Part shown: in pieces, positions 34,901-42,825 of the stretch | Position numbering within the stretch: the first letter of the stretch is position 1 | Layout of the letters: every line of letters starts with the position of its first letter | Source of the DNA: an uncultured Cellvibrio sp. | GTDB lineage: Bacteria > Pseudomonadota > Gammaproteobacteria > Pseudomonadales > Cellvibrionaceae | Direction: 5' to 3' | Assembly: GCA_937958105.1 (NCBI GenBank) | Contig: CALFXJ010000044.1 | Coordinates: 1-64,000, forward strand | DNA length: 64,000 nucleotides | The notes under the pieces: model-generated | Told to the model about the DNA's origin: nothing | Database searches by the model: none | Seen by the model: only the letters and a program-made list of their open reading frames with translations | Position numbers and translations under genes: made by a program

Positions 34901-35818
34901 TATCGTATCCAGTCGCTGCGCGACAACCCCGACTGCGCAAAGCAGGAGTTCGAGCAGCTGTTGTGTAATGATCCGGGGTTGAGTGTGTCCCTGACTTACG
35001 ATCCCCAGGATGATGTTGCGGCACCTTATATCAACACGGGTGTTCGACCGGCCGTTGCAATCCTGCGTGAGCAGGGTGTGAATGGGCAGATGGAGATGGC
35101 TGCAGCATTCACCCGCGCCGGCTTCGATGCTGTGGATGTACATATGAGCGATATACTGTCCGGCCGCGTCGGGCTGGACGGGTTTAAGGGTGTGGTCGCC
35201 TGTGGTGGTTTCTCTTACGGGGATGTTCTCGGTGCTGGTGAAGGCTGGGCAAAAACCATCCTGTTCAGCAATCGGGTACGCGATCAATTCCAGCAGTTTT
35301 TCCATCGCAACGACACATTCTCCCTCGGTGTGTGTAACGGCTGTCAGATGATGTCCAACTTGAAGAATCTGATTCCGGGCGCCGAGCACTGGCCGCGTTT
35401 TGTGCGCAACCTTTCAGAACAGTTCGAAGCGCGATTCAGCCTGGTAAAAATCCAGGAGTCGCCGTCCGTCCTGTTCCAGGGTATGGCCGGTTCTCATTTG
35501 CCGGTGGCAGTCGCTCATGGGGAAGGACGTGCGGAGTTTGCCAGTGAAGCTGCGTTGCAGGCCTGCGACCAGAGCGGCACCGTGGCCATGCGCTTCATCG
35601 ATAACAATTTGAACACCACAGAATACTATCCATCCAACCCCAACGGTTCTCCGCTGGGTATTACCAGTGTCACCAGCCGTGACGGACGCGCGACCATCCT
35701 GATGCCGCACCCGGAGCGGGTATTCCGTGCGGTCACCAACTCCTGGCGCCCCGACGACTGGCAGGAAGATGGAGCCTGGATGCGCCTGTTCCGCAACGCG
35801 CGGGTATTTGTAGGTTAA
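31949..35818 (+). CDS. purL: Phosphoribosylformylglycinamidine synthase
   Basis: A 1289-residue single-chain purine enzyme that converts FGAR and glutamine to FGAM. It contains an N-terminal PurS-like region, two AIRS-type halves and a C-terminal glutamine amidotransferase. Seen: EANTSLGLALADDEIDYLVE, SEHCRHKIFNASWTIDG, ETHNHPTAIAPFPGAGTGAG and the amidotransferase nucleophile in LGVCNGCQMM, with HGEGRAEF and MPHPERVFR near the end. The frame opens at 31928, but the ATG at 31949 gives the family start (MLILRGAPALSTFR) with GAGG 11 bases before. A terminator at 35902 ends the transcript. Confidence 0.97.
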   Translation: MLILRGAPALSTFRTQKLLASLQQQVPAVAGITTEYVHFADLADPLSDEQHSILRQLLTYGPKVEGDVSHEGHLFLAVPRPGTISPWASKATDIARNTGLSAVRRIERGIAYYVTGSIAEADKALIAAQLHDRMVETVFDSLEAAERLFIKQEPASQTGVDILGGGRAALVEANTSLGLALADDEIDYLVESFQALGRNPIDVELMMFAQANSEHCRHKIFNASWTIDGVDQSRSLFKMIKNTYEVGGDNVLSAYADNAAVVVGAEAGRFYPDPASKTYAYHQEPIHLLMKVETHNHPTAIAPFPGAGTGAGGEIRDEGAVGRGSKPKVGLTGFTVSNLQIPDFTQPWEQPYGKPGRIVGALDIMIDGPLGGAAFNNEFGRPNICGYFRTFEETFDGERRGYHKPIMLAGGYGNIKEEHVEKPPFAAGAKLVVLGGPAMLIGLGGGAASSMASGTSSEDLDFASVQRQNPEMERRCQEVIDSCWQQGEQNPIAFIHDVGAGGLSNAFPELVKDGGCGGKFELRNVPNDEPGMSPLAIWCNESQERYVLAIRPEDLPRFEAICQRERCPYAVVGEATSEKHLLVNDKHFDAKPVDLPMSVLFGKPPKMHRTAERYQAATHSFHTGDININDAAERVLKHPAVAAKSFLITIGDRSVTGMVVRDQMVGPWQVPVADCAVTTVSYDSYLGEAMAMGERTPVALLDAPASGRMAIAEAITNIAATRIEKLSDIKLSANWMCAAGHKGEDEKLYRTVEAVGMELCPALGITIPVGKDSMSMRTAWQENGVEKAVTAPLSLIISAFAPVVDVRKTLTPQLRTDKGATDLLLVDLGNGKNRLGGSILAQVYNQLGDRPADLDDAAQLKAFFEAMQDCLAADDLLAYHDRSDGGLFVTLAEMAFAGHCGLDINISGLGDDALAVLFNEEPGAVLQVSREKSAAVIARFAGAGLKVQVIGQPNEEDWLHIEQSGTMIFDQSRVILQSLWAETSYRIQSLRDNPDCAKQEFEQLLCNDPGLSVSLTYDPQDDVAAPYINTGVRPAVAILREQGVNGQMEMAAAFTRAGFDAVDVHMSDILSGRVGLDGFKGVVACGGFSYGDVLGAGEGWAKTILFSNRVRDQFQQFFHRNDTFSLGVCNGCQMMSNLKNLIPGAEHWPRFVRNLSEQFEARFSLVKIQESPSVLFQGMAGSHLPVAVAHGEGRAEFASEAALQACDQSGTVAMRFIDNNLNTTEYYPSNPNGSPLGITSVTSRDGRATILMPHPERVFRAVTNSWRPDDWQEDGAWMRLFRNARVFVG

Positions 35819-35901
35819 TCAGCGCTATTACTGTGGGTTCACGGCAAGGATGCCGTTGATGCACAAACAAGGATGTGAAACCCGAAAGTTCGCATCACGT
35901 C

Positions 35902-35926
35902 AAACGCCAGCTTGCTGGCGTTTTTA
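35902..35926 (+). terminator. Intrinsic terminator after purL
   Basis: ACGCCAG (35904-35910) and CTGGCGT (35915-35921) pair around a 4-base loop, with five T following. It stands 84 bases after the purL stop and about 100 bases before the DUF3313 gene. Confidence 0.8.
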
Positions 35927-36025
35927 TTGTCTGGACATTGGCGGGAACGGGCTTGCCTGCACGTTGTAACCCGAAGGGGGGTAGCGGATAATCCTTCCCC
36001 ATCCCGATCACAAAACGAGGGCGTT

Positions 36026-36727
36026 ATGCAACCGCTAATAAAAATTCTCTGGAAAACGCTGATTCCGTTGAGTGTATGTGCGCTGATTGGCTGCACGGCC
36101 GTATCCGAAAATACTGAAGATGTTAAACAGGAGACAACCGCTGCAGCTGCAACAGAGACCTCAGGCCCTCAGATTATCGAAGGAACCTTTGTTGCTCCCG
36201 GAATAGACTTTGCCGGATATCGTCGTCTCATTGTGGCGGAGCTCGGCTTCAAGGATGTCCATATAACAGTACCGGCTGAGCGGGGTGGCTCCGATCCCTG
36301 GGTGCTGACGGAGCAGGACAAGAACTTCATGCGAAGCGAATATACCCACGCTGTGGTGAGCAATCTCATCGCAGACGGCACCTACACCACAGCGATCACC
36401 CCGGCCGATGATGTGCTGGTGCTGAAGTCACGGATTGTCCAGATTGTTGCGGGGAAATCTGCTCCGGGAGACGATCCTACCCTTGCCATGTACAAGGAGG
36501 GCGCTGGTACGATAACCATCGCCATGGAACTCTACGATTCAGTGTCCCACAGCCTGATAGGCAGCGTCACACAAAGTCGTGATCTGGGCCAGATGCTGAT
36601 GAACAATAATCGCGTGGCGACGGATGTATTAATCCGACGTGCATTTAGTTATTGGCTGAAATCCCTGCGCACTGAGCTGGATACACTGTCCGGGCGAGGG
36701 TCTCCGCTGGAGCAATATCTCCGATAG
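36026..36727 (+). CDS. DUF3313 family lipoprotein
   Basis: A 233-residue lipoprotein; lipobox LIGC puts the lipid on Cys23. The ATG at 36026 has CGAGGG upstream; the longer frame from 35912 runs through the purL terminator and is rejected. The mature part has GIDFAGYRRLIVAELGFKDV and VVSNLIADGTYTTAIT, then alternating strands (DDVLVLKSRIVQIVAG, GTITIAMELYDSVSHSLIGS). This is the pattern of DUF3313 proteins, whose function is unknown. It stands alone between two terminators. Confidence 0.75.
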   Translation: MQPLIKILWKTLIPLSVCALIGCTAVSENTEDVKQETTAAAATETSGPQIIEGTFVAPGIDFAGYRRLIVAELGFKDVHITVPAERGGSDPWVLTEQDKNFMRSEYTHAVVSNLIADGTYTTAITPADDVLVLKSRIVQIVAGKSAPGDDPTLAMYKEGAGTITIAMELYDSVSHSLIGSVTQSRDLGQMLMNNNRVATDVLIRRAFSYWLKSLRTELDTLSGRGSPLEQYLR

Positions 36728-36744
36728 AATTTTTTGAGGTAAAT

Positions 36745-36780
36745 AAAAAAGCCGGGTCTCTGACGAGCCCGGCTTTTTTA
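36745..36780. terminator. Intrinsic terminator after the DUF3313 gene
   Basis: GCCGGG (36751-36756) and CCCGGC (36768-36773) pair, with six A before and six T after, so it works on both strands. The convergent Usp gene ends at 36795. Confidence 0.88.
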
Positions 36781-36794
36781 CAATGGTCAAAAGA

Positions 36795-37613
36795 TTATTC
36801 GTGATTAATGACCATCACATCGGTATCCAGTGCAGCAATCAGACGTTCGGCCGTGTTACCGCGACGTGTGGTGGTCATGCCGTTCTGGCCCAGAGTTCCC
36901 ATGACTACCAGGTCCGCGTTGATTTCTTCCGCAACCTCGGAAACTACCTCAGAGGTATAACCATTTCTGACGTGGATACGATCAGACGGAATACCGGTTT
37001 CATGGACCAAACGGCCACGGTCCGGGTAGTTCATGGAGTCGAGATAGCCATTCACAACATGCACGGTAGCGCCGTACATATCGGCGAAGTATTTGGCCTG
37101 CTCCACGATCATCTTGTTGAGTTCGCGCTGAACATCGCGCTGGGCCTGGAAGTTGACTGCAGCAAGGATAACCTTACGTTGAGCGCCGGCGCCTGGGCGA
37201 ATCAACACAACGGGGCAGTATGCGCCTTTCAGCAGCTCCCATTTTGATTCGGTAAAGCTGAAGCGACGATTGTTGGTCTTGGCGTGCACTGGCAGATAGA
37301 TCACAGTGGCGTCAGCACGTCTGGCCGAGTCCATGATGGATTTCTGCCATTCACTCGACCAGGACACCTGAATCAGATATTCAATTCCGGCTTCACTCAG
37401 CGGCTTCTTGATGGTCTCGTCAAACCACTTCTGATCACGGAAGACCAGGTCATTGCTGGAGCGGGTATCAACTGCATCAGGATCAACAGCGACGAAAACA
37501 TAAACAAAGGGCTTTACCGCATGCAGCTGGGAAATAATAACGGCGCGCTCGAGTGCAATGTGAGTCTCTGCGGTTGGGTCAACAACGACGAAAAGCTTTT
37601 GTTGCGTGGACAT
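36795..37613 (-). CDS. Tandem universal stress protein (UspE-like)
   Basis: A 272-residue protein with two Usp domains. The first (about 1-140) begins QKLFVVVDPTAETHIALERA and ends CPVVLIRP. The second (about 145-272) has RKVILAAVNFQ, ADLVVMGTLGQNGMTTTRRG and NTAERLIAALDTDVMVINH. Only the second domain shows the G-x2-G-x9-G-S/T ATP-binding motif; the first lacks it, as in UspE-type proteins. It acts in the cytoplasm under growth arrest or oxidative stress. It is monocistronic and divergent from the hydratase gene at 37767. Confidence 0.9.
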   Translation of the reverse strand: MSTQQKLFVVVDPTAETHIALERAVIISQLHAVKPFVYVFVAVDPDAVDTRSSNDLVFRDQKWFDETIKKPLSEAGIEYLIQVSWSSEWQKSIMDSARRADATVIYLPVHAKTNNRRFSFTESKWELLKGAYCPVVLIRPGAGAQRKVILAAVNFQAQRDVQRELNKMIVEQAKYFADMYGATVHVVNGYLDSMNYPDRGRLVHETGIPSDRIHVRNGYTSEVVSEVAEEINADLVVMGTLGQNGMTTTRRGNTAERLIAALDTDVMVINHE

Positions 37614-37766
37614 AATGGCTCCTGCTTGTACCCGATACGGGCGGTTGTTATTTCTAAATTTGCCCTAGCATAGCAATCACTGCCATTTTTTTACAGGGCA
37701 AAAGTAGGGCGTTGCGAGGATATGGATTAAACTGCACGAAAATTCTGTTAAGGAGTCTGCACAGCA

Positions 37767-38246
37767 ATGAATCTGCTGGAAAATTATACGCTCGCCGAGC
37801 TGAATCCCGGTGTCACCGCCACCTACAGTAAAACCCTGACTTATGAAGATGTGGTGCTGTTTGCCCGCTGTTCCGGGGATGTTAACCCCATCCATCTGGA
37901 CGCTGAGTACGCGGCAACCACGGCTTTTGGGGAGCCCATTGGTCATGGTATGTGGACCGGTGCGCTGGTGTCGGCCGCCATCGCCACCCGGCTGCCCGGG
38001 CCAGGGTCGGTCTATCGCAGTCAGAGCCTGAATTTCAAACATCCAGTTAAGCTGGGCGATACGGTGACGGTAACGCTGACTGTCAGCGAGATCAAGGAGC
38101 GGATGCGGTTGGTGGTGCTGGATTGTGAAGCTCACAATCAGGAGGGCAAGCTGGTCGCTAAAGGTGTTGCAGAGGTCATTGCACCTGCCGAGAAACAGTC
38201 ACTGCCGGCGGGCCGGATTCCATCCATTACAGTGGAGGGGCAATAA
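37767..38246 (+). CDS. MaoC-like (R)-specific enoyl-CoA hydratase
   Basis: A 159-residue hot-dog-fold protein. The catalytic dyad Asp38 and His43 is in SGDVNPIHLDAEYA, followed by FGEPIGHGMWTGALVSAAI, as in PhaJ/MaoC-type hydratases. These add water to trans-2-enoyl-CoA to give the (R)-3-hydroxyacyl-CoA and often link beta-oxidation to polyhydroxyalkanoate synthesis. No pha gene is in the window. AAGGAG lies ten bases before the ATG. It is convergent with rnt. Confidence 0.9.
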   Translation: MNLLENYTLAELNPGVTATYSKTLTYEDVVLFARCSGDVNPIHLDAEYAATTAFGEPIGHGMWTGALVSAAIATRLPGPGSVYRSQSLNFKHPVKLGDTVTVTLTVSEIKERMRLVVLDCEAHNQEGKLVAKGVAEVIAPAEKQSLPAGRIPSITVEGQ

Positions 38247-38263
38247 TCAGGGAGAGCCCCTGA

Positions 38264-38938
38264 TTATTCTGTCTCCTCATCGCCGTCTTCCACCATCAGC
38301 GGAACCCAGCCGCCCAGCTCCTTCCACCGGTTTACGATGTAGCAGAAGAGGTCAGCAGTTTTCTCTGCGTCATAAGCCGCGGAATGGGCTGAGCTATTGC
38401 TGAATTCTATGTTTGCAGTGCGGCACGCCTTGGCCAGCACCGTCTGGCCAAAGGCCAGGCCGGCCAGGGTAGCCGTATCGAAGCAGGAAAACGGGTGGAA
38501 GGGATTGCGTTTGATGTCGCAGCGCTCCACTGCCGCATTGACGAAGCCCAGGTCGAAGTGGGCATTGTGGCCCACCATAACAGCGCGGGTGCAGCCATTC
38601 TCCTTTACTGCCCGGCGGATTGCCTGAAACAGGTCTGTCATCACCATCAGCTCGGGTTCGGCCATGCGGTCAGGGCTGTCGAGATCAATGCCGGTGAAAT
38701 CCAGGGCGGCCTGTTCAATGTTAGCCCCTTCAAACGGGTCGACATGGAACGAAAAGGTTTCGTGGCGATGCAGGATGCCTTCCTCATCCATTCTTACGGT
38801 GACGGCAGCGATCTCCAGCAGGGCGTCAGTGCGCGCGTTGAAACCGCCCGTCTCAACGTCGACGATGACCGGAAGAAAGCCCCGAAAACGCTGAGCAATC
38901 AACGATTTGGGATCTCTGGGGTTATCAGGTGGGTTCAC
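38264..38938 (-). CDS. rnt: Ribonuclease T
   Basis: A 224-residue DEDDh 3'-5' exonuclease that trims tRNA and 5S rRNA ends. The Exo motifs are IVDVETGGFN (Asp27, Glu29), HNAHFDLGFV, and HSAAYDAEKTADLF (His185, Asp190), matching E. coli RNase T. FRGFLPVIVDVETGG is a hallmark of the family. It lies eight bases after pyrC on the same strand; pyrC-rnt is a conserved pair in Pseudomonas. Confidence 0.96.
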   Translation of the reverse strand: MNPPDNPRDPKSLIAQRFRGFLPVIVDVETGGFNARTDALLEIAAVTVRMDEEGILHRHETFSFHVDPFEGANIEQAALDFTGIDLDSPDRMAEPELMVMTDLFQAIRRAVKENGCTRAVMVGHNAHFDLGFVNAAVERCDIKRNPFHPFSCFDTATLAGLAFGQTVLAKACRTANIEFSNSSAHSAAYDAEKTADLFCYIVNRWKELGGWVPLMVEDGDEETE

Positions 38939-38946
38939 GGGCAGCC

Positions 38947-39981
38947 TTAGTTCTGTACTTGCCAGCGCAGGGTTTCCCCGGCGCGCAGCGGGATCAGTGA
39001 TTGGTCGCCCAGAGTCAGACTGTCAGGTACCTGCCAGGATTGCTTGACCAGTGTAATGGTGTCGGTATTGCGTGGTAATTGATAAAAGTCCGGCCCGAAG
39101 TGGCTGGCAAAGCCTTCGAGCTTGTCCAGCGCGCCAGCGTCCTCGAAGGCTTCGGCATAGAGTTCAAGGGCGGCATTGGCAGTGTAGCTGCCAGCGCAAC
39201 CACAGGCAGCCTCTTTCCGGTTATGAGCATGGGGTGCCGAATCGGTCCCCAGGAAGAACTTGGGATTGCCGCTGGTGGCGGCTTCGATCAGCGCCTGTTG
39301 GTGGGTGTTGCGCTTAAGGATCGGCAGGCAGTAGTAGTGGGGCCGGATGCCACCCGCCAGCATATGGTTGCGGTTGTAAAGCAGGTGGTGTGCTGTGATC
39401 GTGGCTCCGACGTTGGCCGGGGCTTCGCTGACAAAAGCGGCCGCTTCGCTGGTAGTAATGTGTTCCAGCACCATCCGCAGGGCGGGGAAGTGGTCGACCA
39501 GTTGGGTCAGGGTGCGGTCGATGAAGGTTTTTTCGCGATCAAAGATATCGATAGCGCTGTCAGTAACTTCGCCGTGCAGCAGAAACAGCATGCCGGTCTC
39601 CTGCATGGCTTCCAGCACCGGATACACTTTCTTCAGGTCGGTAACGCCCGAGGCCGAGTTGGTTGTTGCTCCAGCGGGATACAGCTTACAGGCGTGAATA
39701 CCCGCAGCTTTAGCGCGAAAGATTTCCTGAGGCTCAGTGTTGTCGGTCAGGTACAGTACCATCAGCGGCTCAAAGCTGCTGCCGGCCGGGCGCGCCGCCA
39801 GGATGCGCTCTTTGTAAGCCAGTGCCTGCTGCGTGTCAGTAACCGGAGGAACCAGGTTCGGCATGGCAATAGCGCGGCCGAAATAGCGTGCGGCATCAGC
39901 GACGGTACGTTGCAGTGCATCGCCATCGCGTAAATGAATATGCCAGTCATCCGGGCGGGTGAGCGTAATACGGTCAGTCAT
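38947..39981 (-). CDS. pyrC: Dihydroorotase
   Basis: A 344-residue class II dihydroorotase of pyrimidine synthesis. The metal ligands are His14 and His16 in DDWHIHLRDG, Lys99 (carbamylated) in IHACKLYPAG, and the later His residues in LLHGEVTD and LEHITTSEAA. GTDSAPHAHNRKEAACGCAG is the active-site loop region. The frame opens at 40110, but the ATG at 39981 is the family start (MTDRITLTRPDDW). It is divergent from motY, and rnt follows it. Confidence 0.97.
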   Translation of the reverse strand: MTDRITLTRPDDWHIHLRDGDALQRTVADAARYFGRAIAMPNLVPPVTDTQQALAYKERILAARPAGSSFEPLMVLYLTDNTEPQEIFRAKAAGIHACKLYPAGATTNSASGVTDLKKVYPVLEAMQETGMLFLLHGEVTDSAIDIFDREKTFIDRTLTQLVDHFPALRMVLEHITTSEAAAFVSEAPANVGATITAHHLLYNRNHMLAGGIRPHYYCLPILKRNTHQQALIEAATSGNPKFFLGTDSAPHAHNRKEAACGCAGSYTANAALELYAEAFEDAGALDKLEGFASHFGPDFYQLPRNTDTITLVKQSWQVPDSLTLGDQSLIPLRAGETLRWQVQN

Positions 39982-40144
39982 AAGGCGTTGTATCTCAGAA
40001 GCACATACAGGGCGAGGCCGCATGCTATCAAACTTGCCAATAAAGCGCAGCCGATTTGACGGATACGGGCTAAAGCCAGGGGCAATCCGGCCGATAGTGT
40101 CCTTACACACTTATGACTGAAGCCCGGCTGGCAGATTATTGACA

Positions 40145-41062
40145 ATGAGTTTGGTTCGCTTTCCCGTATCTCCACCTGTCACTGTTGTTGATCCGCTCCG
40201 GCTGCTCCGGGTTGGGGGGCTCATCCTGGCTGGCTGGCTTATGGGATTTCCGGCTGCTCAGGCGGCGACCTTCAACACCATGCTGTCGGACGTGGACTGG
40301 GAAGTTGAGCAGTCGGTCTTCGAATGCAAACTGTCACAACCGGTCACTGGTTTTGGTGAGGCTGCTTTTATCCGTCGGGCGGGGGAGCCGGAAGCTTTTT
40401 ACCTGCAGCAGAAACAGATTCTGATGCGCGACGGGGAGGCGACGATCGGGCTGGATCGGACGTCCTGGCAGCAGCCCGGCACTCTTCCGCGGCCGCTGGT
40501 GAAGACAAAAATTCTCCCTGAACCGGTTCCTGTGCGAGTGGACACCGCTCTGGTTGATACCTTGCAGGCAGGGCTGCTCAAGGGGCTGCGCGTGATCGTT
40601 ACGCAGCAGTCACGTGATGATCTATTAAATCCGACACGGGTGGTCGTCGAGCCACTTAAGCTTCGCAGCGCTTTGTCCAGGTATCAGGACTGCCTCAAGC
40701 AGCTGTTGCCGGTAAGTTACGCGGATGTCTCGCGGACCACCGTCTATTTTGACAGCGCCTCGGATCAGCTGGCGATGGATGAACGACGCAAGCTGGATTG
40801 GATTGCAACCTACGTCAGAGAAGATCCGGAGATCAAGCGAGTACTGATCGACGGTCATACGGACAGTATTGGGCCCCGGCCGCGAAATATCGAAGTATCC
40901 AAATCTCGCTCCCAGTATATTGCCGCCTATCTCGAGCGGGCCGGAGTGGACAGTGACAGAATCATCACCCGCTGGCATGGTGAACGCTATCCTATCGCCA
41001 GCAACGCTACGGCCCAGGGCCGCCTCAAAAATCGCCGGGTCACCATCCGCCTCGAACGCTGA
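40145..41062 (+). CDS. motY: Flagellar stator-associated protein MotY
   Basis: A 305-residue periplasmic protein. The signal peptide ends AQA at about residue 42. The N-terminal MotY domain (DWEVEQSVFECKLSQPVTGF, later GLRVIVTQQSRDDLLNPTRV) precedes an OmpA-like peptidoglycan-binding domain (VLIDGHTDSIGPRPRNIEVS, RWHGERYPIAS, ending NRRVTIRLER). MotY forms the T-ring of sodium-driven polar flagella and links the stator to the peptidoglycan. It sits next to pyrC-rnt as in Pseudomonas. The ORF begins with TTG at 40139, but the ATG at 40145 is preferred. Confidence 0.9.
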   Translation: MSLVRFPVSPPVTVVDPLRLLRVGGLILAGWLMGFPAAQAATFNTMLSDVDWEVEQSVFECKLSQPVTGFGEAAFIRRAGEPEAFYLQQKQILMRDGEATIGLDRTSWQQPGTLPRPLVKTKILPEPVPVRVDTALVDTLQAGLLKGLRVIVTQQSRDDLLNPTRVVVEPLKLRSALSRYQDCLKQLLPVSYADVSRTTVYFDSASDQLAMDERRKLDWIATYVREDPEIKRVLIDGHTDSIGPRPRNIEVSKSRSQYIAAYLERAGVDSDRIITRWHGERYPIASNATAQGRLKNRRVTIRLER

Positions 41063-41142
41063 TCCTCACCAACCGGGAATTAATCTGATGCAGGTTGGTC
41101 TGACGCCTGTCGGCTAATTCTTCTATAAGATTCAGCGTTCCC

Positions 41143-41173
41143 TTGACCTTATTTTTATGGTCATGAGTAATAA
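41143..41173 (+). promoter_or_regulatory. Possible promoter for mucD with a flanking inverted repeat
   Basis: TTGACC at 41143-41148 is followed after 19 bases by TAATAA (41168-41173). TGACC (41144-41148) and GGTCA (41159-41163) form an inverted repeat inside this stretch. I do not see a clear sigma-E (GAACTT/TCTGA) promoter. Confidence 0.35.
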
Positions 41174-41206
41174 AACCCTTTTTCAGGTGAGATCGAGGTG
41201 TGATGC

Positions 41207-42625
41207 ATGTTAAGACCAGGCAGCAAATTTCTGGGCCTTATAGTAATTGTCTTACAGTTGTTCGCCGTGCGGGCCTATGCGGCAAACCTGCCGGAATTTA
41301 CCGAGTTGATCGAAAAGAATTCGCCGGCAGTGGTGAAGATCACTACGCTGGTGCGGGCGAACTCCCGCGATCAGTTGCGTGTTCCGCCGCAACAGAATTA
41401 TCCCTTCCCTCAGGACATCCCCGATATCTTCCGTGAGCTTTTCGAGCGTCATAACGTGCCCGAGCGGGATTACGGTTCCATGGGGTCGGGTTTCATTATT
41501 TCAGAAGACGGCTATGTACTGACCAATCATCACGTCGTGGATGCCGCTCATGAAATTACGGTGCGCATGATTGATCAGCGCGAATTCAAAGCTGAGCTGG
41601 TGGGCAGTGATCAGCGTTCTGATCTGGCGTTGCTGAAGATTGATGCCAAAGGTCTGCCCAAATTGAAATTTGCCAAGCCCGACAGCCTGAAAGTAGGTGA
41701 GTGGGTCGTGGCGATAGGCTCGCCTTTCGGCCTCGACTATTCGGCCAGCGCGGGTATCGTCAGTGCCACCGGCCGTAATATCTCCGCCCGTAATGAAAGC
41801 AGCTACGTTCCCTTCATCCAGACAGATGTGGCGATCAATCCGGGCAACTCCGGCGGTCCGCTGTTCAATCTGAAGGGCGAGGTGGTCGGTATCAACTCCC
41901 AGATTTATACCCGGTCGGGCGGCTCCATCGGCCTTTCCTTTGCCATTCCGTCAAGCGTGGCGGAAGAAGTGGTACAGCAGTTAAAAGACAAAGGCCGGGT
42001 AGATCGCGGCTGGCTGGGGGTAGCTATCCAGGAGGTTAACCGAGATCTGGCGAGCTCTCTGGGATTGGATAAACCTACCGGCGCTCTGGTTGCCGACGTG
42101 GAGCCCGATGGGCCAGCAGCGAAGGCCGGCATCAAGGCGGGGGACCTGATCATCAAGTTCAACGGCCGCAATGTGAATACTCAGGCGGATCTGCCTTATC
42201 TGGTGGGCCGCACATCGCCGAATACGAAAGTGCCGGTGGTGGTTATCCGTAAGGGCAAGGAACAGACCATCCGGGTCACCATCGGTGTTTTGCCGGAACC
42301 TAAGATGCAGGCAGCCGCGCCCTCACTGCCTGGCAAGAAACCGTCGACCGAAGCGGATGCACTTGGCCTGGTGGTAGAAGATGTTCCGGATACGCCCGGC
42401 CAGACCAGTGCCGGAGGTGTAATTGTTCGCTACGTAGAACCCAACAGTCCTGCTGCCCAGGCGGGCTTGATGGTCGGCGATATCATCGATCAGCTGGGCT
42501 TTAATGAAGTTGGCTCGGTAGAAAGCTACCACGATATCCTGGCGACGCTGGAGAAGCGTACACCCCAGGCGATCCGCTTCCTGCGTAACGGCCGCCCGGT
42601 TTTCCATACCATTACACTGCGTTAA
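41207..42625 (+). CDS. mucD: Periplasmic serine protease DegP/MucD
   Basis: A 472-residue Do-like protease. A signal peptide is cleaved at about residue 25 (YAANL). The catalytic triad is His109 (TNHHVVD), Asp139 (RSDLALLK) and Ser215 (NPGNSGGPLF). Two PDZ domains follow, one starting near GWLGVAIQEVN and the other near GLVVEDVPDTP. GAGG lies eight bases before the ATG. It degrades misfolded periplasmic proteins and in Pseudomonas restrains alginate production. It precedes lepA as in Pseudomonas, but algU-mucABC are not in the window, and a strong terminator separates it from lepA. Confidence 0.93.
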   Translation: MLRPGSKFLGLIVIVLQLFAVRAYAANLPEFTELIEKNSPAVVKITTLVRANSRDQLRVPPQQNYPFPQDIPDIFRELFERHNVPERDYGSMGSGFIISEDGYVLTNHHVVDAAHEITVRMIDQREFKAELVGSDQRSDLALLKIDAKGLPKLKFAKPDSLKVGEWVVAIGSPFGLDYSASAGIVSATGRNISARNESSYVPFIQTDVAINPGNSGGPLFNLKGEVVGINSQIYTRSGGSIGLSFAIPSSVAEEVVQQLKDKGRVDRGWLGVAIQEVNRDLASSLGLDKPTGALVADVEPDGPAAKAGIKAGDLIIKFNGRNVNTQADLPYLVGRTSPNTKVPVVVIRKGKEQTIRVTIGVLPEPKMQAAAPSLPGKKPSTEADALGLVVEDVPDTPGQTSAGGVIVRYVEPNSPAAQAGLMVGDIIDQLGFNEVGSVESYHDILATLEKRTPQAIRFLRNGRPVFHTITLR

Positions 42626-42645
42626 TTCACTGCGCTGTCTGACGG

Positions 42646-42676
42646 CAACTCCCGGTCCATCCGGGAGTTGTTTTTT
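42646..42676 (+). terminator. Intrinsic terminator after mucD
   Basis: CAACTCCCGG (42646-42655) and CCGGGAGTTG (42661-42670) are perfect 10-bp arms around a 5-base loop, followed by six T. Strong. Confidence 0.93.
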
Positions 42677-42825
42677 GGGGAGCCGGAAGGGTGGCGATGC
42701 AGTCATGACAACCACTTTCGGCCGCGTAGCATGCCGCAGGCAAATAAGCTAAACTGCCGCCTTTCCCGGCAGGCACCCGTCCTGTCACATATTTCTTCGT
42801 CATCTATATAAGTACTCGATATCCA

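Noticed and set aside
33908..35389. A 493-residue open frame antisense to purL
   Set aside because: It lies wholly inside purL, whose motifs are intact, and has no recognisable domain. Long antisense frames are common opposite highly biased codons.
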